Made by a program: the position numbers and the translations under genes
Shown here: piece by piece, positions 1 through 10,871 of the stretch
Numbering within the stretch: the first letter of the stretch is position 1
Layout of the letters: every line of letters starts with the position of its first letter
NCBI GenBank assembly: GCA_011799875.1
Contig: JAAAXO010000338.1
Location: forward strand, 883,937 to 947,936
DNA from: Thinopyrum elongatum
Lineage: Eukaryota > Streptophyta > Magnoliopsida > Poales > Poaceae
Reading direction: 5' to 3'
DNA length: 64,000 bases
The notes under the pieces: generated by a model
Databases searched by the model: none
Seen by the model: the letters and a program-made list of their open reading frames with translations, nothing else
What the model was told of the DNA's origin: nothing

Positions 1-594
1 GGTGATGATTCTGTGACCAATGACTTATTGCATGTTTGCTTATTTAAGCATGTTGTAGCATGTAAATTTGATGCAACTAAGGTTTATTCACCAATGTTAG
101 GATGGTTTAATGATGAACATTGTCAACCTTTTGAAATGAATAAGTGCTTCACTTATATGTGCAAAATGAGTTGCAATATTTTCATGCCTTCTACTTCTTG
201 TGATAATATTTTGGCTTTAGATTTTATGAACTATGAAGGTTACTCATGTATACATGTGTCATATATGCAAAAACTAAGGGAAGTAAAACTGGATGACATA
301 TACATATACAACATGTACACCTTGTCTCTTTTGTTAGCCACAGTTCAGCTTAAGCAACGCCGAGGACGGCTTTGTTTTCAAGAAGGGGAGGATGATGAGG
401 ACATGACTACCTTGGATACGACCAAAAATATTGCATACTTGTATATTTGTGAGGTGATTTCTAATGCAAACTATGCAATAATTTATTTATGTCATCCAGG
501 ACAAAAATACTTCACAAACTTTTGTGTCATGTCTAATTGCAGGTGTATGGGACATTTGTACAATCCACATATGAAGATAAGGGGATTTGTTTAG
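1..594 (+). pseudogene. gag: C-terminal part of family B gag-like ORF, shortened by LTR deletion
   Basis: The frame is open from base 1 (GDDSVTNDLL...) to a stop at 592-594. It contains the B-specific cysteine-rich region (CLFKHVVACKF, YMCKMSCNIF) and the [16 protein letters not shown] stretch that overlaps the purine tract, then crosses into the 3' LTR at 393. In other B copies the frame continues about 200 codons into the LTR. Here a deletion after HMKIRG removes most of that tail and the promoter, and the frame ends at once (GFV stop). No pol domain is present. The function of the cysteine-rich segment is unknown to me. Confidence 0.75.
381..392 (+). promoter_or_regulatory. Polypurine tract of family B element
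   Basis: AGAAGGGGAGGA lies directly before the LTR start TGATGAGGACATGAC. This is the expected plus-strand primer site. The same tract precedes A and B 3' LTRs throughout the window. Confidence 0.85.
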
Positions 595-930
595 TTAAAA
601 GTTAGCCATTGCAACTTCGTGTACTTCGTTTGTGTCCAACGACCAGACCAAGACCGCTTTCGGATCCCCACCTTTATCAATACTTCATCTATATTCACAA
701 TATTCAGATTGCATTATCATATTCTTGCTTGTTCTTCGATTGCGTGCAGGAATAGACCTTCGTGGTCAGGCTGATCGTGCTTTCAGCATCGTCAGTAACC
801 TCGGGAGATTGGTTTAGCGATTGCTAAGGCACAACGTCGTGCACGTTTGTAGTCGGATCGTCAAAGTCGACTCCACCAAATCGATAGTTATCATCTCATC
901 GAAAGATCGGGACACCCCTCGCCTCTATCA
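393..930 (+). repeat. Family B 3' LTR with internal deletion of U3 and promoter
   Basis: It begins TGATGAGGACATGACTACC and ends CCTCGCCTCTATCA. It is 538 bp against 982 bp for intact B LTRs. The missing segment runs from the middle of U3 to the start of R (junction near 580: ATAAGGGG joined to ATTTGTTTAG), so the TATA box is lost. The R-U5 part matches the R-U5 of the chimeric LTR at 8361-9273, sharing CTCGGGAGATTGG and TTTCAGCATC. Confidence 0.85.
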
Positions 931-1385
931 CAAGAGATAGGGTTGGTTTCGGACCCCTCCTTCAAGGGCCACGAAATCCCCTCCTCTTCCTCCATATATA
1001 CAGCCCTTAGGGCACCGTTTAGACTTTGGGTTTTGTTTAGATTAAAAGTTCGCCATAGCTGCAACTTCGCGTACTTCGTTTGTGTTCAACGACCAGACCA
1101 AGACGTCACAGAACCCCACCTTGATCAATAAAGCTTTCATCTTATATTCGCAATATCCAGATTGCAAATCTTAGTTTCTTGCTTGTTCTTCGTTTGCTTG
1201 CAGGAGATAGACCCTCGTGGTCAGGTTGATTGTGCTCCGGCGTGGTCAATAACCTCTCGGAGTTGGTTTAGCGATTGCTAAGGCGCGACATCCTCGCACG
1301 TTCGTAGTCGGATCGTCAAAGTCTACTCCACCAAAAACGATAGCTATCATCTCATCGAAAGATCGGGACACCCTCGCCTCTATCA
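931..1385 (+). repeat. Right part of a family A LTR (plus strand)
   Basis: It starts inside U3 (CAAGAGATAGGG) and continues through the TATA region (CATATATACAGCCC), R with AATAAA (CAATAAAGC) and U5 to CCTCTATCA at 1385. It is split by the B element at CAAGA. Its right flank GATAG is the target site in another LTR terminus. Confidence 0.85.
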
Positions 1386-1432
1386 GATAGCTATCATCTC
1401 ATCGAAAGATCGGGACACCCTCGCCTCTATCA
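1386..1432 (+). repeat. Terminal 47 bp of a second plus-strand family A LTR
   Basis: GATAGCTATCATCTC...CCTCTATCA repeats the last 47 bp of the LTR that ends at 1385. The simplest reading is that the preceding element inserted at GATAG, 47 bp from the end of this LTR. Its own right flank (ATGAT) is the target within the minus-strand LTR that follows. GATAGCTATC is a perfect 10-bp palindrome. Confidence 0.75.
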
Positions 1433-2319
1433 ATGATAGCTATCGTTTTTGGTGGAGTAGACTTTGACGATCCGACTACGAACGTGCGAGGACGTCGCGC
1501 CTTAGCAATCGCTAAACCAACTCCGAGAGGTTATTGACCACGCCGGAGCACAATCAACCTGACCACGAGGGTCTATCTCCTACAAACAAATGAAGAACAA
1601 GCAAGAAACTAAGATTTGCAATCTGGATATGGCGAATATAAGATGAAAGCTTTATTGATCAAGGTGGGGTTCTGTGACGTCTTGGTCTGGTCGTTGAACA
1701 CAAACGAAGTACGCGAAGTTGCAGCTATGGCGAACTTTTAATCTAAACAAAACCCAAAGTCTAAACGGTGCCCTAAGGGCTGTATATATGGAGAAAGAGG
1801 GGGGGAATTTCGTGGCCCTTGAAGGAGGGGTCCGAAACCAACCCTATCTCTTGTTTCCCCACACATACGGAAACTAAAAACAGCCTATACTCAAGTATTT
1901 CGAAATTACATGGGCCTGGCCCAAAAATAAGGTGGCGTAGCACCTAAAATAAGCTATGGACGAAATTTATGACGGGGCATCTTGTATATTTCGTCCATGT
2001 CCTTGTAGGTCATCACGGAGGCTTCAAAGTGCTTAAATATGCACTAGAAACGCCATTCTGGATCCCTTCACGCACGCCTTCATCTCCATGCTTGATCCTG
2101 CTCCAGTGTTCATCCCTCTTGTCCATGCTAGGCCCTTCATTAGTAATCAATACAAATGTATCCAATTTAGGAAGCATCATATTCTCGTGAACATTAGAAT
2201 CATTACCAAGAAATGAAAGTACCTGATAATTTAATTGGCGTGCGCGAGCTCTAGTAATTGGTCCAGTATATGTAGCAGTGGGAGCTGTGGGTGTAACAAC
2301 GGTATTGATGTCCTCATCA
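1433..2319 (-). repeat. Family A LTR (A3 sub-type), minus strand, distal end missing
   Basis: On the minus strand it begins TGATGAGGACATCAATACC at 2319 and runs leftwards through the coding tail ([26 protein letters not shown]), the TATA box and R-U5 to 1433. There about 36 bp of its 3' terminus are replaced by the plus-strand insertions above. The right flank is TCGAC in family C gag. It is an outer 5' LTR or a solo LTR, because no purine tract or primer site borders 2319. It is clearly more diverged than most A LTRs here. Confidence 0.8.
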
Positions 2320-4551
2320 TCGACTCCAACGGATGAGACCGTCAAGGCAAGTTCCATCAAATGCTTCACGTGTCAAGGCAACGGCCACAAGACATTTGAG
2401 TCCCCCACTCGGCGCACCGCGATCGCCAACGACGACGACACCTATGACTCAATGAGTGAAGAAGAAATGGAAGCCCTTGAGCACGTGGCCATGCACCGGC
2501 GAGTAAATGAAGAGGAAGATGAGCAAGTATTTTGGGACAATGATTCAAGCCCCGCCCTTGTTGTTCAAGGTCTTGACGCTTCAACACCAACAAGATGAAG
2601 TCCAACGTTGTCACATCTTCCACATCAAAGCGGGCATCAACGGACGTTCCGTGAAGGTCATCATCGACGGAGGAAGTTGCCACAATTTGGCAAGTGAAGA
2701 GCTATGTTCCAAGCTAAAATTGGTCAAGATGAAGCATCCTCGCCCCAACAAGGTCCAATGGCTTAGCGACTCCGGCACCATTCAAGTGGAGCATACAATG
2801 CAAGTTTCCTTCAAGATCGGAGCATATGAAGACACCTTAGAGTGTGATGTGGTTCCTATGTCCGTGTGCCATCTCCTCTTAGGAAGATCTTGGCAATTCG
2901 ATCGCGGACGTACCAACCACTATAGTTTCAAAATGAAGGGAAAAGAGTACGTGCTACGACCTATGTCGCCAAGTCAAGTGATCGTCGACAAACAAGTATC
3001 CACCCATCATGGAGAGACTAGTGAGAAAGTGAACCACCACAAGGAGAGTGAGCACCACAAGCCCAAAATGAGTGCCTCTACAATGAGAGACAAAAACTTA
3101 GTCCTCCTAGCCACCAAACGCGAGATGAGAGAAGTGTGTGAGAACCCATCTAATGTCATACAATATGTCCTAGTGTGCAAGATGAAGCGACAAGAACTAA
3201 CACTTCTAACCATCTTCCTCTAGTGTTGTCTAATTTGTTGCAGGAGTTCGCGGATGTTTTTCCCGATAAGCTACCTCCCGGCCTATCTCCTAACGTGGCA
3301 TCGAGCACCGGATAGACGTCATCCCCGGTGCACCCCTACCGAACAAGGCTCCATACCGCATCAATCCCGAGGAAACTAAGGAGATACAAAGGCAAGTACA
3401 ACACCCCATTGACAATGGACATGTGCGTGAAAGCTTGAGCCCTTGTGCCATTCCGGTTATTCTTGTGCCTAAGAAAGATGGTAGTTTTCGCATGTGCTCT
3501 GATTGCCGTCCCATAAAAGCTATCATCATTCTCTATGGACACCCAATTCCACGCCTTGACGATATGCTAGATGAGCTTAGAGGCGCCACCATTTTCTCAA
3601 AAATTGATCTTAAAAGTGGCTATTACCAAATTCGCATTCAACAAGGTGATGAGTGGAAAACCGCTTTTAAAACTAAATTTGGCTTGTATGAGTGGTTAGT
3701 TATGCCTATGGGCTTATCGGAAGCACCCGGTACTTTCATACGTGTCATGCATTATGTTCTTCGCGCCTACATTGGCATATTTGTTGTGGTCTACTTTGAT
3801 GATATACTTGTGTTTAGTAAATCTCTCAAAGATCATGTCACTCATCTTAGGAACGTTTTGCAAACTCTTAGAAAAGAGCGTCTTTATGCAAATATGGAGA
3901 AATACACATTTGGTGTTGACAAGCTTGTTTTCTTGGGCTTTGTTGTGTCTTCTAAGGGTGCTCATGTTGATAAGTCCAAAATTGAAGCAATTAAAAATTG
4001 GCCACAGCCAACCAACTTGCAACAAGTGTGTAACTTCCTTGGCTTAGCCGGATTCTATCGTCGTTTCGTTAAGGATTTTAGCACTATTGCATCACCTTTG
4101 CATGCCTTGAGTAAGAAGAATGCACCTTTTGTTTGGCGACCATCCCAAGATACCACATTTCATGAGCTTAAGAATTTTCTTACACATGCTCCATTGCTTG
4201 CTTCAGCCAATTCTGATAAAACTTTCAAAGTCCATTGTGATGCTAGTGGTAATGGCATTGGTGGAGTTTTGATGCAAGAAAAGCGACCCATTGCCTTTAG
4301 CAAAAAACTTTCCGGAGCTCAACTTAACTATCCCATCTATGACAAAGAATTATATGCTTTAGTGCGAGTGTTGCATGTTTGGGAGCATTATCTTCGCCCA
4401 CATGAATTTGTCATACATACCGATCATGAAACACTTAAGTATGTTAAAGGTCAAACCAAGTTGAATAAACGACATTGCTAAATGTAGTGAATTCATTGAA
4501 TCTTTTCCTTATGTGATCAAGTACATTAAGGGTAAAGAAAATGTTGTGGCG
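2320..4551 (+). pseudogene. gag-pol: Family C gag-pol remnant: zinc knuckle, protease, RT, RNase H
   Basis: A degenerate zinc knuckle is seen near 2370-2415 (CFTCQGNGHKTFES; the last Cys of CX2CX4HX4C is Ser). The protease motif [13 protein letters not shown] lies near 2660-2690. RT spans about 3420-3960 and keeps [10 protein letters not shown] near 3785-3810. RNase H follows ([14 protein letters not shown] near 4230, HTDHETLKY near 4420-4440). The frame is broken: a stop ends the protease-side frame at 3223, the next frame opens only around 3423, and a frameshift near 4476 ends the RNase H frame. This product cannot be made intact. It is the plus-strand host of the B insertion at 4552. Confidence 0.85.
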
Positions 4552-5533
4552 TGATAGAGGCGGGGGTGTCCCGATCTTTCGATGAGATGATAGCTATCGA
4601 TTTGGTGGAGTCGACTTTGACGATCCGACTACAAACGTGCACGACGTTGCGCCTTAGCAATCGCTAAACCAATCTCCTGAGGTTACTGACGATGCTGGAA
4701 GCACGATCAGCCTGACCACGAAGGTCTATTCCTGCACGCAATCGAAGAACAAGCAAGAATATGATAATGCAATCTGAATATTGCGAATATAGATGAAGTA
4801 TTGATAATGATGGGGATCCGAAAGTGGTCTTGGTCTGGTCGTTGGACACAAACGAAGTACACGAAGTTGCAATGGCTAACTTTTAATTAAACAAATCCCA
4901 AGGAAAAAGCTACTAGATGGATCTACTTATATAGGAGCAAGGGGTGGTGGCCAAGGAGGTGGGAGGACGTCCCAAGGCAGCCTAAAACTAACCCTAGGTC
5001 GTACAAGGCTCATGGGCCCAAGTGGAGGTGATGCAACACCTTTGGACTTGTAGTTTGACTCGGATTCTGTTGCAGCGTCAGATTGTTTCAACGAGAACTC
5101 AACGCTCCGGACGAATTTGAAGGTGAATCCAACTGGGTTGGAAAGAGCACGAAATCTACTTTCCAACAAAAAAAGAATCACCCAATTTGGAGTCTGTATG
5201 AAATAGTTCTTGGCGTTTTGAGTCAGGTATGTCTGTGCAGTCCGAATCTGAATCCAGAACGTGAGAGACTTGGACTCTATCTTCTCTTGGCCCAAAAGTG
5301 ACGTGAGAGGACTTTTTGAACAGCACCTAAACTTCTCTTTTCCCCTTATCTTCATATGTGGATTGTACAAATGTCCCATACACCTGCAATTAGACATGAC
5401 ACAAAAGTTTGTGAAGTATTTTTGTCCTGGATGACATAAATAAATTATTGCATAGTTTGCATTAGAAATCACCTCACAAATATACAAGTATGCAATATTT
5501 TTGGTCGTATCCAAGGTAGTCATGTCCTCATCA
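4552..5533 (-). repeat. Family B 3' LTR of B1 (982 bp)
   Basis: The right end is TGATGAGGACATGAC on the minus strand (5533), bordered by the purine tract 5534-5546. The left end is TGATAGAGGCGGGGGTG, with flank TGGCG. TATA box TATATAAG is at 4926-4933 (minus). R carries CAATACTTCATC where family A has CAATAAAGC. Confidence 0.9.
4926..4933 (-). promoter_or_regulatory. TATA box of family B LTR
   Basis: On the minus strand it reads CTCCTATATAAGTAG. The TAA stop of the B ORF lies within it. The B LTRs at 58578 and 61230 have the same arrangement. Confidence 0.75.
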
Positions 5534-6954
5534 TCCTCCCCTTCTTGAAAACAAAGCCGTCCTCGGCGTTGCTTAAGCTGAACTGTGGCTAACAAAAGAG
5601 ACAAGGTGTACATGTTGTATATGTATATGTCATCCAGTTTTACTTCCCTTAGTTTTTGCATATATGACACATGTATACATGAGTTACCTTCATAGTTCAT
5701 AAAATCTAAAGCCAAAATATTATCACAAGAAGTAGAAGGCATGAAAATATTGCAACTCAGTTTGCACATATAAGTGAAGCACTTATTCATTTCAAAAGGT
5801 TGACAATGTTTATCATTAAACCATCCTCACATTGGTGAATAAACCTTAGTTGCATCAAATTTACATGCTACAACATGCTTAAATAAGCAAACATGCAATA
5901 AGTCATTGGTCACAGAATCATCACCAAGATTAGAGGTCATATCAAAATGATTAAACATTGGTTCTTTTGCATCAACAGTTAATTCAATGGGTGCACTCAA
6001 AATTGTTGGTATTTCAGTTGTTTGATCACATGACGCATTCATGACAGTAACACAATTCTCTAAAATAGGTGACGTGCCCAAATCAATAGGTAACTCAACA
6101 CATGATGTATTCAAGTTAACTAGGCATGCATCATTCTCATGTGAAAGTGGAAAATATGTACCTTTGTCATTACCTCTTATGATCAACTCAGATGATGTAG
6201 GCACTCTCGGTGGTGATGTGTCACATGGTGGAGATGATGTAGTCATCGCAACAACGGATGTGGTTGTCATAGTACGCCTAGTAGTTGAAGAAACATCTAT
6301 ATCAACACTTGGAATGTGCATCGTGCACTTGTTCTCCTTGTGGGCAACACGTCGTTTTATTTCCTGTTCAGCTTTGCAAGCAAGACGAAACAAATGGTCC
6401 ATAGGATAACACTCTTCATGAATATCACAGTTTAATCCTCCCCAAAATCTATCCATAAAATCTTCTTCACTTTCTTCTAAAAATGAGTGCAACAATGTAG
6501 TTTGTAAATCATCATAATATTTTGTTACCGTGTCAGTGCCTTGTTTTAAATGTTGTAATTTTTTAATCATGCCACGAGTATAATAAACATCAACGAATCT
6601 ATCTCTCATGACAAGTTTTAAATCATCCCAAGTAGTAGGTATAAGATCAGGGTTTAACCGACAATATTCACTCCACCAAACTAAAGCAAAGCTACTAAAA
6701 GTACTAACCGCAGCTTGAAATTTTCCACGCTCATCAAAATTATGGGAAGCAAATATAGCATTTATTTCGTACTCCCATTCAATATATAAATCAGGCCTAA
6801 AACGACCAGTAAATGGTGGCATGGAAACATTAACCTGATTATGTGCATTCTGATGTAATTGCTCCTCTTGTGGCGGTTGTTGCATTTTCTTAGGTGATGG
6901 AAAATCTCCCACGATCGATGAAGCCCAAGAACTAACAACTCCGGAACCTGCCAT
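4927..6954 (-). pseudogene. gag: Family B gag-like ORF (676 codons) with one in-frame stop
   Basis: The chosen ATG is at 6954 (MAGSGVVSSWAS), in the same position as in the other B copies. A Gag core (about residues 45-200: PPFTGRFRPDLYIEWEYE, VWWSEYC, DRFVDVYYTRG, FWGGLN, CKAEQEIKRR) resembles family A Gag. It is followed by a low-complexity Thr/Ser region and a B-specific cysteine-rich tail. There is no CCHC knuckle, protease, RT or integrase. The frame enters the 3' LTR and ends with TAA inside the TATA box (4927-4929). A TGA at 5824-5826 replaces a Leu codon found in the copy at the window start, so this copy is disrupted by a single substitution. It likely depends on family A enzymes in trans (inference). 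Confidence 0.85.
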
Positions 6955-8360
6955 GATTAGTAGAAACAAAAAAAATCGAGAATAATGTTCCTATGAACTA
7001 CTAGGATGTGGTGGTAAAGCGCTCACAGTAAAGCAAATATCAATATCTTACAAGTTCTTACCATGCAGCAGGTGGTGACGGGCAACCAGCGGTGTCAAAT
7101 AACTCCGAAGATTGAGTAAAGCGATTGCTAGGTGAACGTACGTATACACGGTGTAGAAATATGTGGAGCTGGGTTGGCTATATATGGTAGCAAAAGATTA
7201 GCAATAATCAATTCAGAGATGCAATGTTGAATAAACGCTCAACAACGGTACTGTGCTGGTCCTAGGCTAGACCGGACTAGAGACGCGAGCCTAGAACACT
7301 AATGAGGTCACGGCGTTGCACAACTAGCATCAATAAAGGATATGAAGTAGCTCTGGACAGCAAGATATAAGTGAAGATCACAATGGCAGTAAAGATAATG
7401 ATGAGAAACAACTACCAAGTAGGATATACCAACAACTTTGTCTCCAACTTTTCTCTGGAAAAGTTTTTGCCAATTTTCTGATAATTTTTCTCAAGAATGG
7501 CACTGACTCAAGCTTTCAAACGCAAAAAGAATCACTAAATTCCGAGTTGATATGGGGAGTCAAAAAATTCTAAAACTGGCCTGAAAAACTGGAACAAGCT
7601 GTGTTCGCGAACTTCGAAGGGCAAAAAGACCTATTTAGAAGCCGATTTTGAGGTCTCAAATATTGAACTAGCTTCTGCAACTATTTAGATGCGGCTCGTC
7701 ACTAGCTTTAATTTGAGTACTCACGGAGCCAAAACAGACTTCGTACGAAAAAGATATGCCTGTTTTACTGAACACTGCGCAAAACAGTTTCCAATCCGAA
7801 TTCAGCTACGAGATTGAGTTTAGATAGATCCGAATTTTGTTTTTTTTTCTGCTCTCTTTTTTTCCTCACACTTTTTTTCTTTTTCTTTCTCTCTTTTTTT
7901 TTCTCTGACTTTTTTTTTTACTTTTTTTTTCTCTCTTTTTTCTCTCTCCCTCTTTTCAAAACAAACTAGATAAGATGTAGATTGGATCAAGCACAGATGT
8001 GAACGACCTCAACTATGATTATGACAATGAACAGTGGGTAGCATGATGTGGAAATTGATGGATGGGATGGTGGACAGTGGAAGGAATAACGATGCAGCGG
8101 CGGCGTGACTAATGTGAACAGAACTCGAAACTCTAAACGAACTAGACACTAAGACCAGCAACTCGACACGACGATGCAACCGATAATTCAACTATGCAAG
8201 CAATGAAAAGAAAATTGCAAAGGCTCAGACTGGCTTGGACAAAGGATGAATAGATCTAACTTTTTTTTTGTGGCTTTTTCTTGGACAATAGGTAAGAAAA
8301 TAAATCTAATCTAGGGAAAACTGGAAATTCTCACCGAGCAACCTGAAAACTGATACCACT
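6955..8360 (-). other. Family B leader (5' untranslated region)
   Basis: About 1.4 kb lies between the primer site (CTGATACCA, 8350-8358) and the gag ATG. It contains a T-rich tract (about 7840-7950) and no coding signal. A block at about 7225-7312 is shared with family A leaders (see the stem-loop finding). Apart from that block and patches near the primer site it does not resemble the A leader. Confidence 0.75.
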
Positions 8361-9273
8361 TGATAGAGGAGGGGGTGTCCCGATCTTTCGATGAGATGAT
8401 AACTATCGATTTGGTGGAGTCGACTTTGACGATCCGACTACAAACGTGCACGACGTTGTGCCTTAGCAATCGCTAAACCAATCTCCCGAGGTTACTGACG
8501 ATGCTGAAAGCACGATCAGCCTGACCACGAAGGTCTATTCCTGCACGCAATCGAAGAACAAGCAAGAATATGATAATGCAATCTGAATATTGCGAATATA
8601 GATGAAGTATTGATAAAGGTGGGGATCCGAAAGCGGTCTTGGTCTGGTCGTTGGACACAAACGAAGTACACGAAGTTGCAATGGCTAACTTTTAACTAAA
8701 CAAATCCCCAAAGTCTAAACGGTGCCCTGAGGGCTGTATATATGGAGGAAGAGGAGGGGATTTCGTGGCCCTTGAAGGAGGGGTCCGAAACCAACCCTAT
8801 CTCTTGTTTCCCCACACATACGGACTCTAAAAACAGCCTATACTCAAGTATTTCGAAATTACATGGGCCTGGCCCAATAATAAGGTGACGCAGCACCTAT
8901 AATAGCCTCTGGACGAAATTTATGAAGTGACATCTTGTATATTTCGTCCAAGGCTTCCTGCACTCATTATGGTGGCTTCAAAGTCCTGAAATCATCACTT
9001 GTAACTCCGTTCTTGTTCCCCTTGTGCATGCCATCATCTCCATGCTTGAACTTGCTCCAAGGTTTCTCTTTCTTGTCCAAGCTAGGCCCTTCATTTGTAA
9101 GCAAAACAAATGTATCCAATTTAGGCAGCATCATATTCTCATGAACTTTAGAATCATTACCAAGAAACGAAAGTACCTGATATTTTAATTGGCGTGCGCG
9201 AGCTCTAGTAATCGGTCCAGTATGTATAGAAGCAGGGGCTGTGGGTGTAACAATGGTATTGATGTCCTCATCA
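8361..9273 (-). repeat. Chimeric LTR: family A U3 with family B R-U5
   Basis: It is 913 bp. The minus-strand start has the A1 coding tail ([19 protein letters not shown]) and the A promoter (CATATATACAGCCC). After CTTTGG it switches to family B sequence (GATTTGTTTAGTTAAAAGTTAGCC) and stays B to the end. On its left it borders the primer site, so it is a 5' LTR. Its right flank is a T tract in a leader. Confidence 0.85.
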
Positions 9274-9959
9274 TTTTTTTTTCTTTTCTTTTTTTGCACT
9301 TTTTTTTTTGCTCCGCAACAATTTTTTTTCGAAAAAGTCTACAAATGGTCTAAAAACTGCCTAGCCAGAATTTTCCAGACTTAGTTTTTTTTTTTTGAAA
9401 CTGGAACTATTTTTCTTCTACGGGTAGCACGAAAATTGGGGAATCCGACTTGTTCACGACTCGCAGTATCGCGTGATCTGGAACTCTAAAATAAAGGAAT
9501 AAATACTGGACTCGGACTAGGACTGGTGGCAGAGATGAATATGGTGGAACTCGGACTGGTGATGGTATATGACGGTAGTATATGTGGACTCGGATTGGTG
9601 GTGGTATATGGACTCGGATCGGTGGTGGTATATGGACTCAGAGAAATAGCAGATAAGCTGTGGTGGTATAGGGTAGGGGCGATGATGATGGTGCGGCGGC
9701 GGCGTGACAACTTGTGAACAGAACTCGAAACTCTAAAGAACTAGACGCTAAGACCAGCAACTTGACACGACGATGCAACCGCAAATTCAACAAAGCAAAA
9801 ACCCTAAAAAGATTATGCAAAGGCTCAGATTGGTTCGGATATGATGAACTAACCCTAATTTTTTTTTGTGGCTTTTTTTTTGGACAATACGTAAGAAAAT
9901 AAATCTAATCTAGGGAAAACTGGAAATTCTCACCGAGCAACCTGAAAACTGATACCACT
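9274..9959 (-). other. Leader fragment, B-like next to the primer site then A-like
   Basis: Reading the minus strand from 9959, the first ~100 nt match the B leader (CAGTTTTCCCTAGATTAG, TTACGTATTGTCC). From an A tract near 9858-9867 onward it matches the A leader (TTAGGGTTAGTTCATCATATCC, then the ATATACCACCACC repeats and the A/T-rich region). It is cut at 9274 by the chimeric LTR. Primer site CTGATACCA is at 9949-9957. Confidence 0.75.
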
Positions 9960-10871
9960 TGATAGAGGCGAGGTTGTCCCGATCTTTCGATGAGATGGTA
10001 ACTATCGATTTGGTGGAGCCGACTTTGACGATCCGACTACAAACGTGCACGACGTTGCGCCTTAGCAATCGCTAAACCAATCTCCTGAGGTTACTGACGA
10101 TGCTGGAAGCACGATCAACCTGACCACGAAGGTCTATTCCTGCACGCAATCGAAGAACAAGCAAGAATATGATAATGCAATCTGAATATTGCGAATATAG
10201 ATGAAGTATTGATAATGGTGGGGATCCGAAAGCGGTCTTGGTCTGGTCGTTGGACACAAACGAAGTACACGAAGTTGCAATGGCTAACTTTTAACTAAAC
10301 AAATCCCAAAGTCTAAACGGTGGCCTAAGGGCTGTATATATGGAGGAAGAGGAGGGGATTTCGTGGCCCTTGAAGGAGGGGTCCGAAACCAACCCTATCT
10401 CTTGTTTCCCCACACATACGGACTCTAAAAACAGCCTATACTCAAGTATTTCGAAATTACATGGGCCTGGCCCAATAATAAGGTGACGCAGCACCTATAA
10501 TAGCCTCTGGACGAAATTTATGAAGTGACATCTTGTATATTTCGTCCAAGGCTTCCTGCACTCATTATGGTGGCTTCAAAGTCCTGAAATCATCACTTGT
10601 AACTCCGTTCTTGTTCCCCTTGTGCATCCCATCATCTCCATGCTTGAACTTGCTCCAAGGTTCCTCTTTCTTGTCCAAGCTAGGCCCTTCATTTGTAAGC
10701 AAAACAAATGTATCCAATTTAGGCAGCATCATATTCTCATGAACTTTAGAATCATTACCAAGAAACGAAAGTACCTGATATTTTAATTGGCGTGCGCGAG
10801 CTCTAGTAATTGGTCCAGTATGTATAGAAGCAGGGGTTGTGGGTGTAACAATGGTATTGATGTCCTCATCA
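9960..10871 (-). repeat. Second chimeric LTR: family A U3 with family B R-U5
   Basis: It is 912 bp, inserted in the gag N-terminus of B1 (right flank TTATG). U3 is A1 type and R-U5 is B type. Its R-U5 carries GGTAACTATCG, GAGCCGAC and CTGGAAGC, matching the B LTR at 12496. The chimera at 8361 instead matches the B LTR at 393-930, so the two chimeras had different B donors. Confidence 0.85.

Larger units (their letters stand above)
1..930 (+). mobile_element. 3' end of a family B (non-autonomous, Quinta-like) element
   Basis: The element enters from the left edge. It shows the end of its gag-like ORF, a purine tract (381-392) and a 3' LTR (393-930). The base after the LTR starts CAAGA inside a family A LTR, so this copy is inserted in an A LTR whose left half lies outside the window. 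Orientation is plus. Assignment to family B rests on near identity with the copies at 4552-13477 and 57531-59558. Confidence 0.85.

Noticed and set aside
931..1890. Foldback transposon or hairpin element
   Set aside because: The arms are standard A LTR parts and the junction flanks fit nested insertions, so no separate element is needed.
7840..7950. Microsatellite or gene promoter in the T-rich tract
   Set aside because: It is part of the B leader and occurs at the same place in the copy at 11975-12085.
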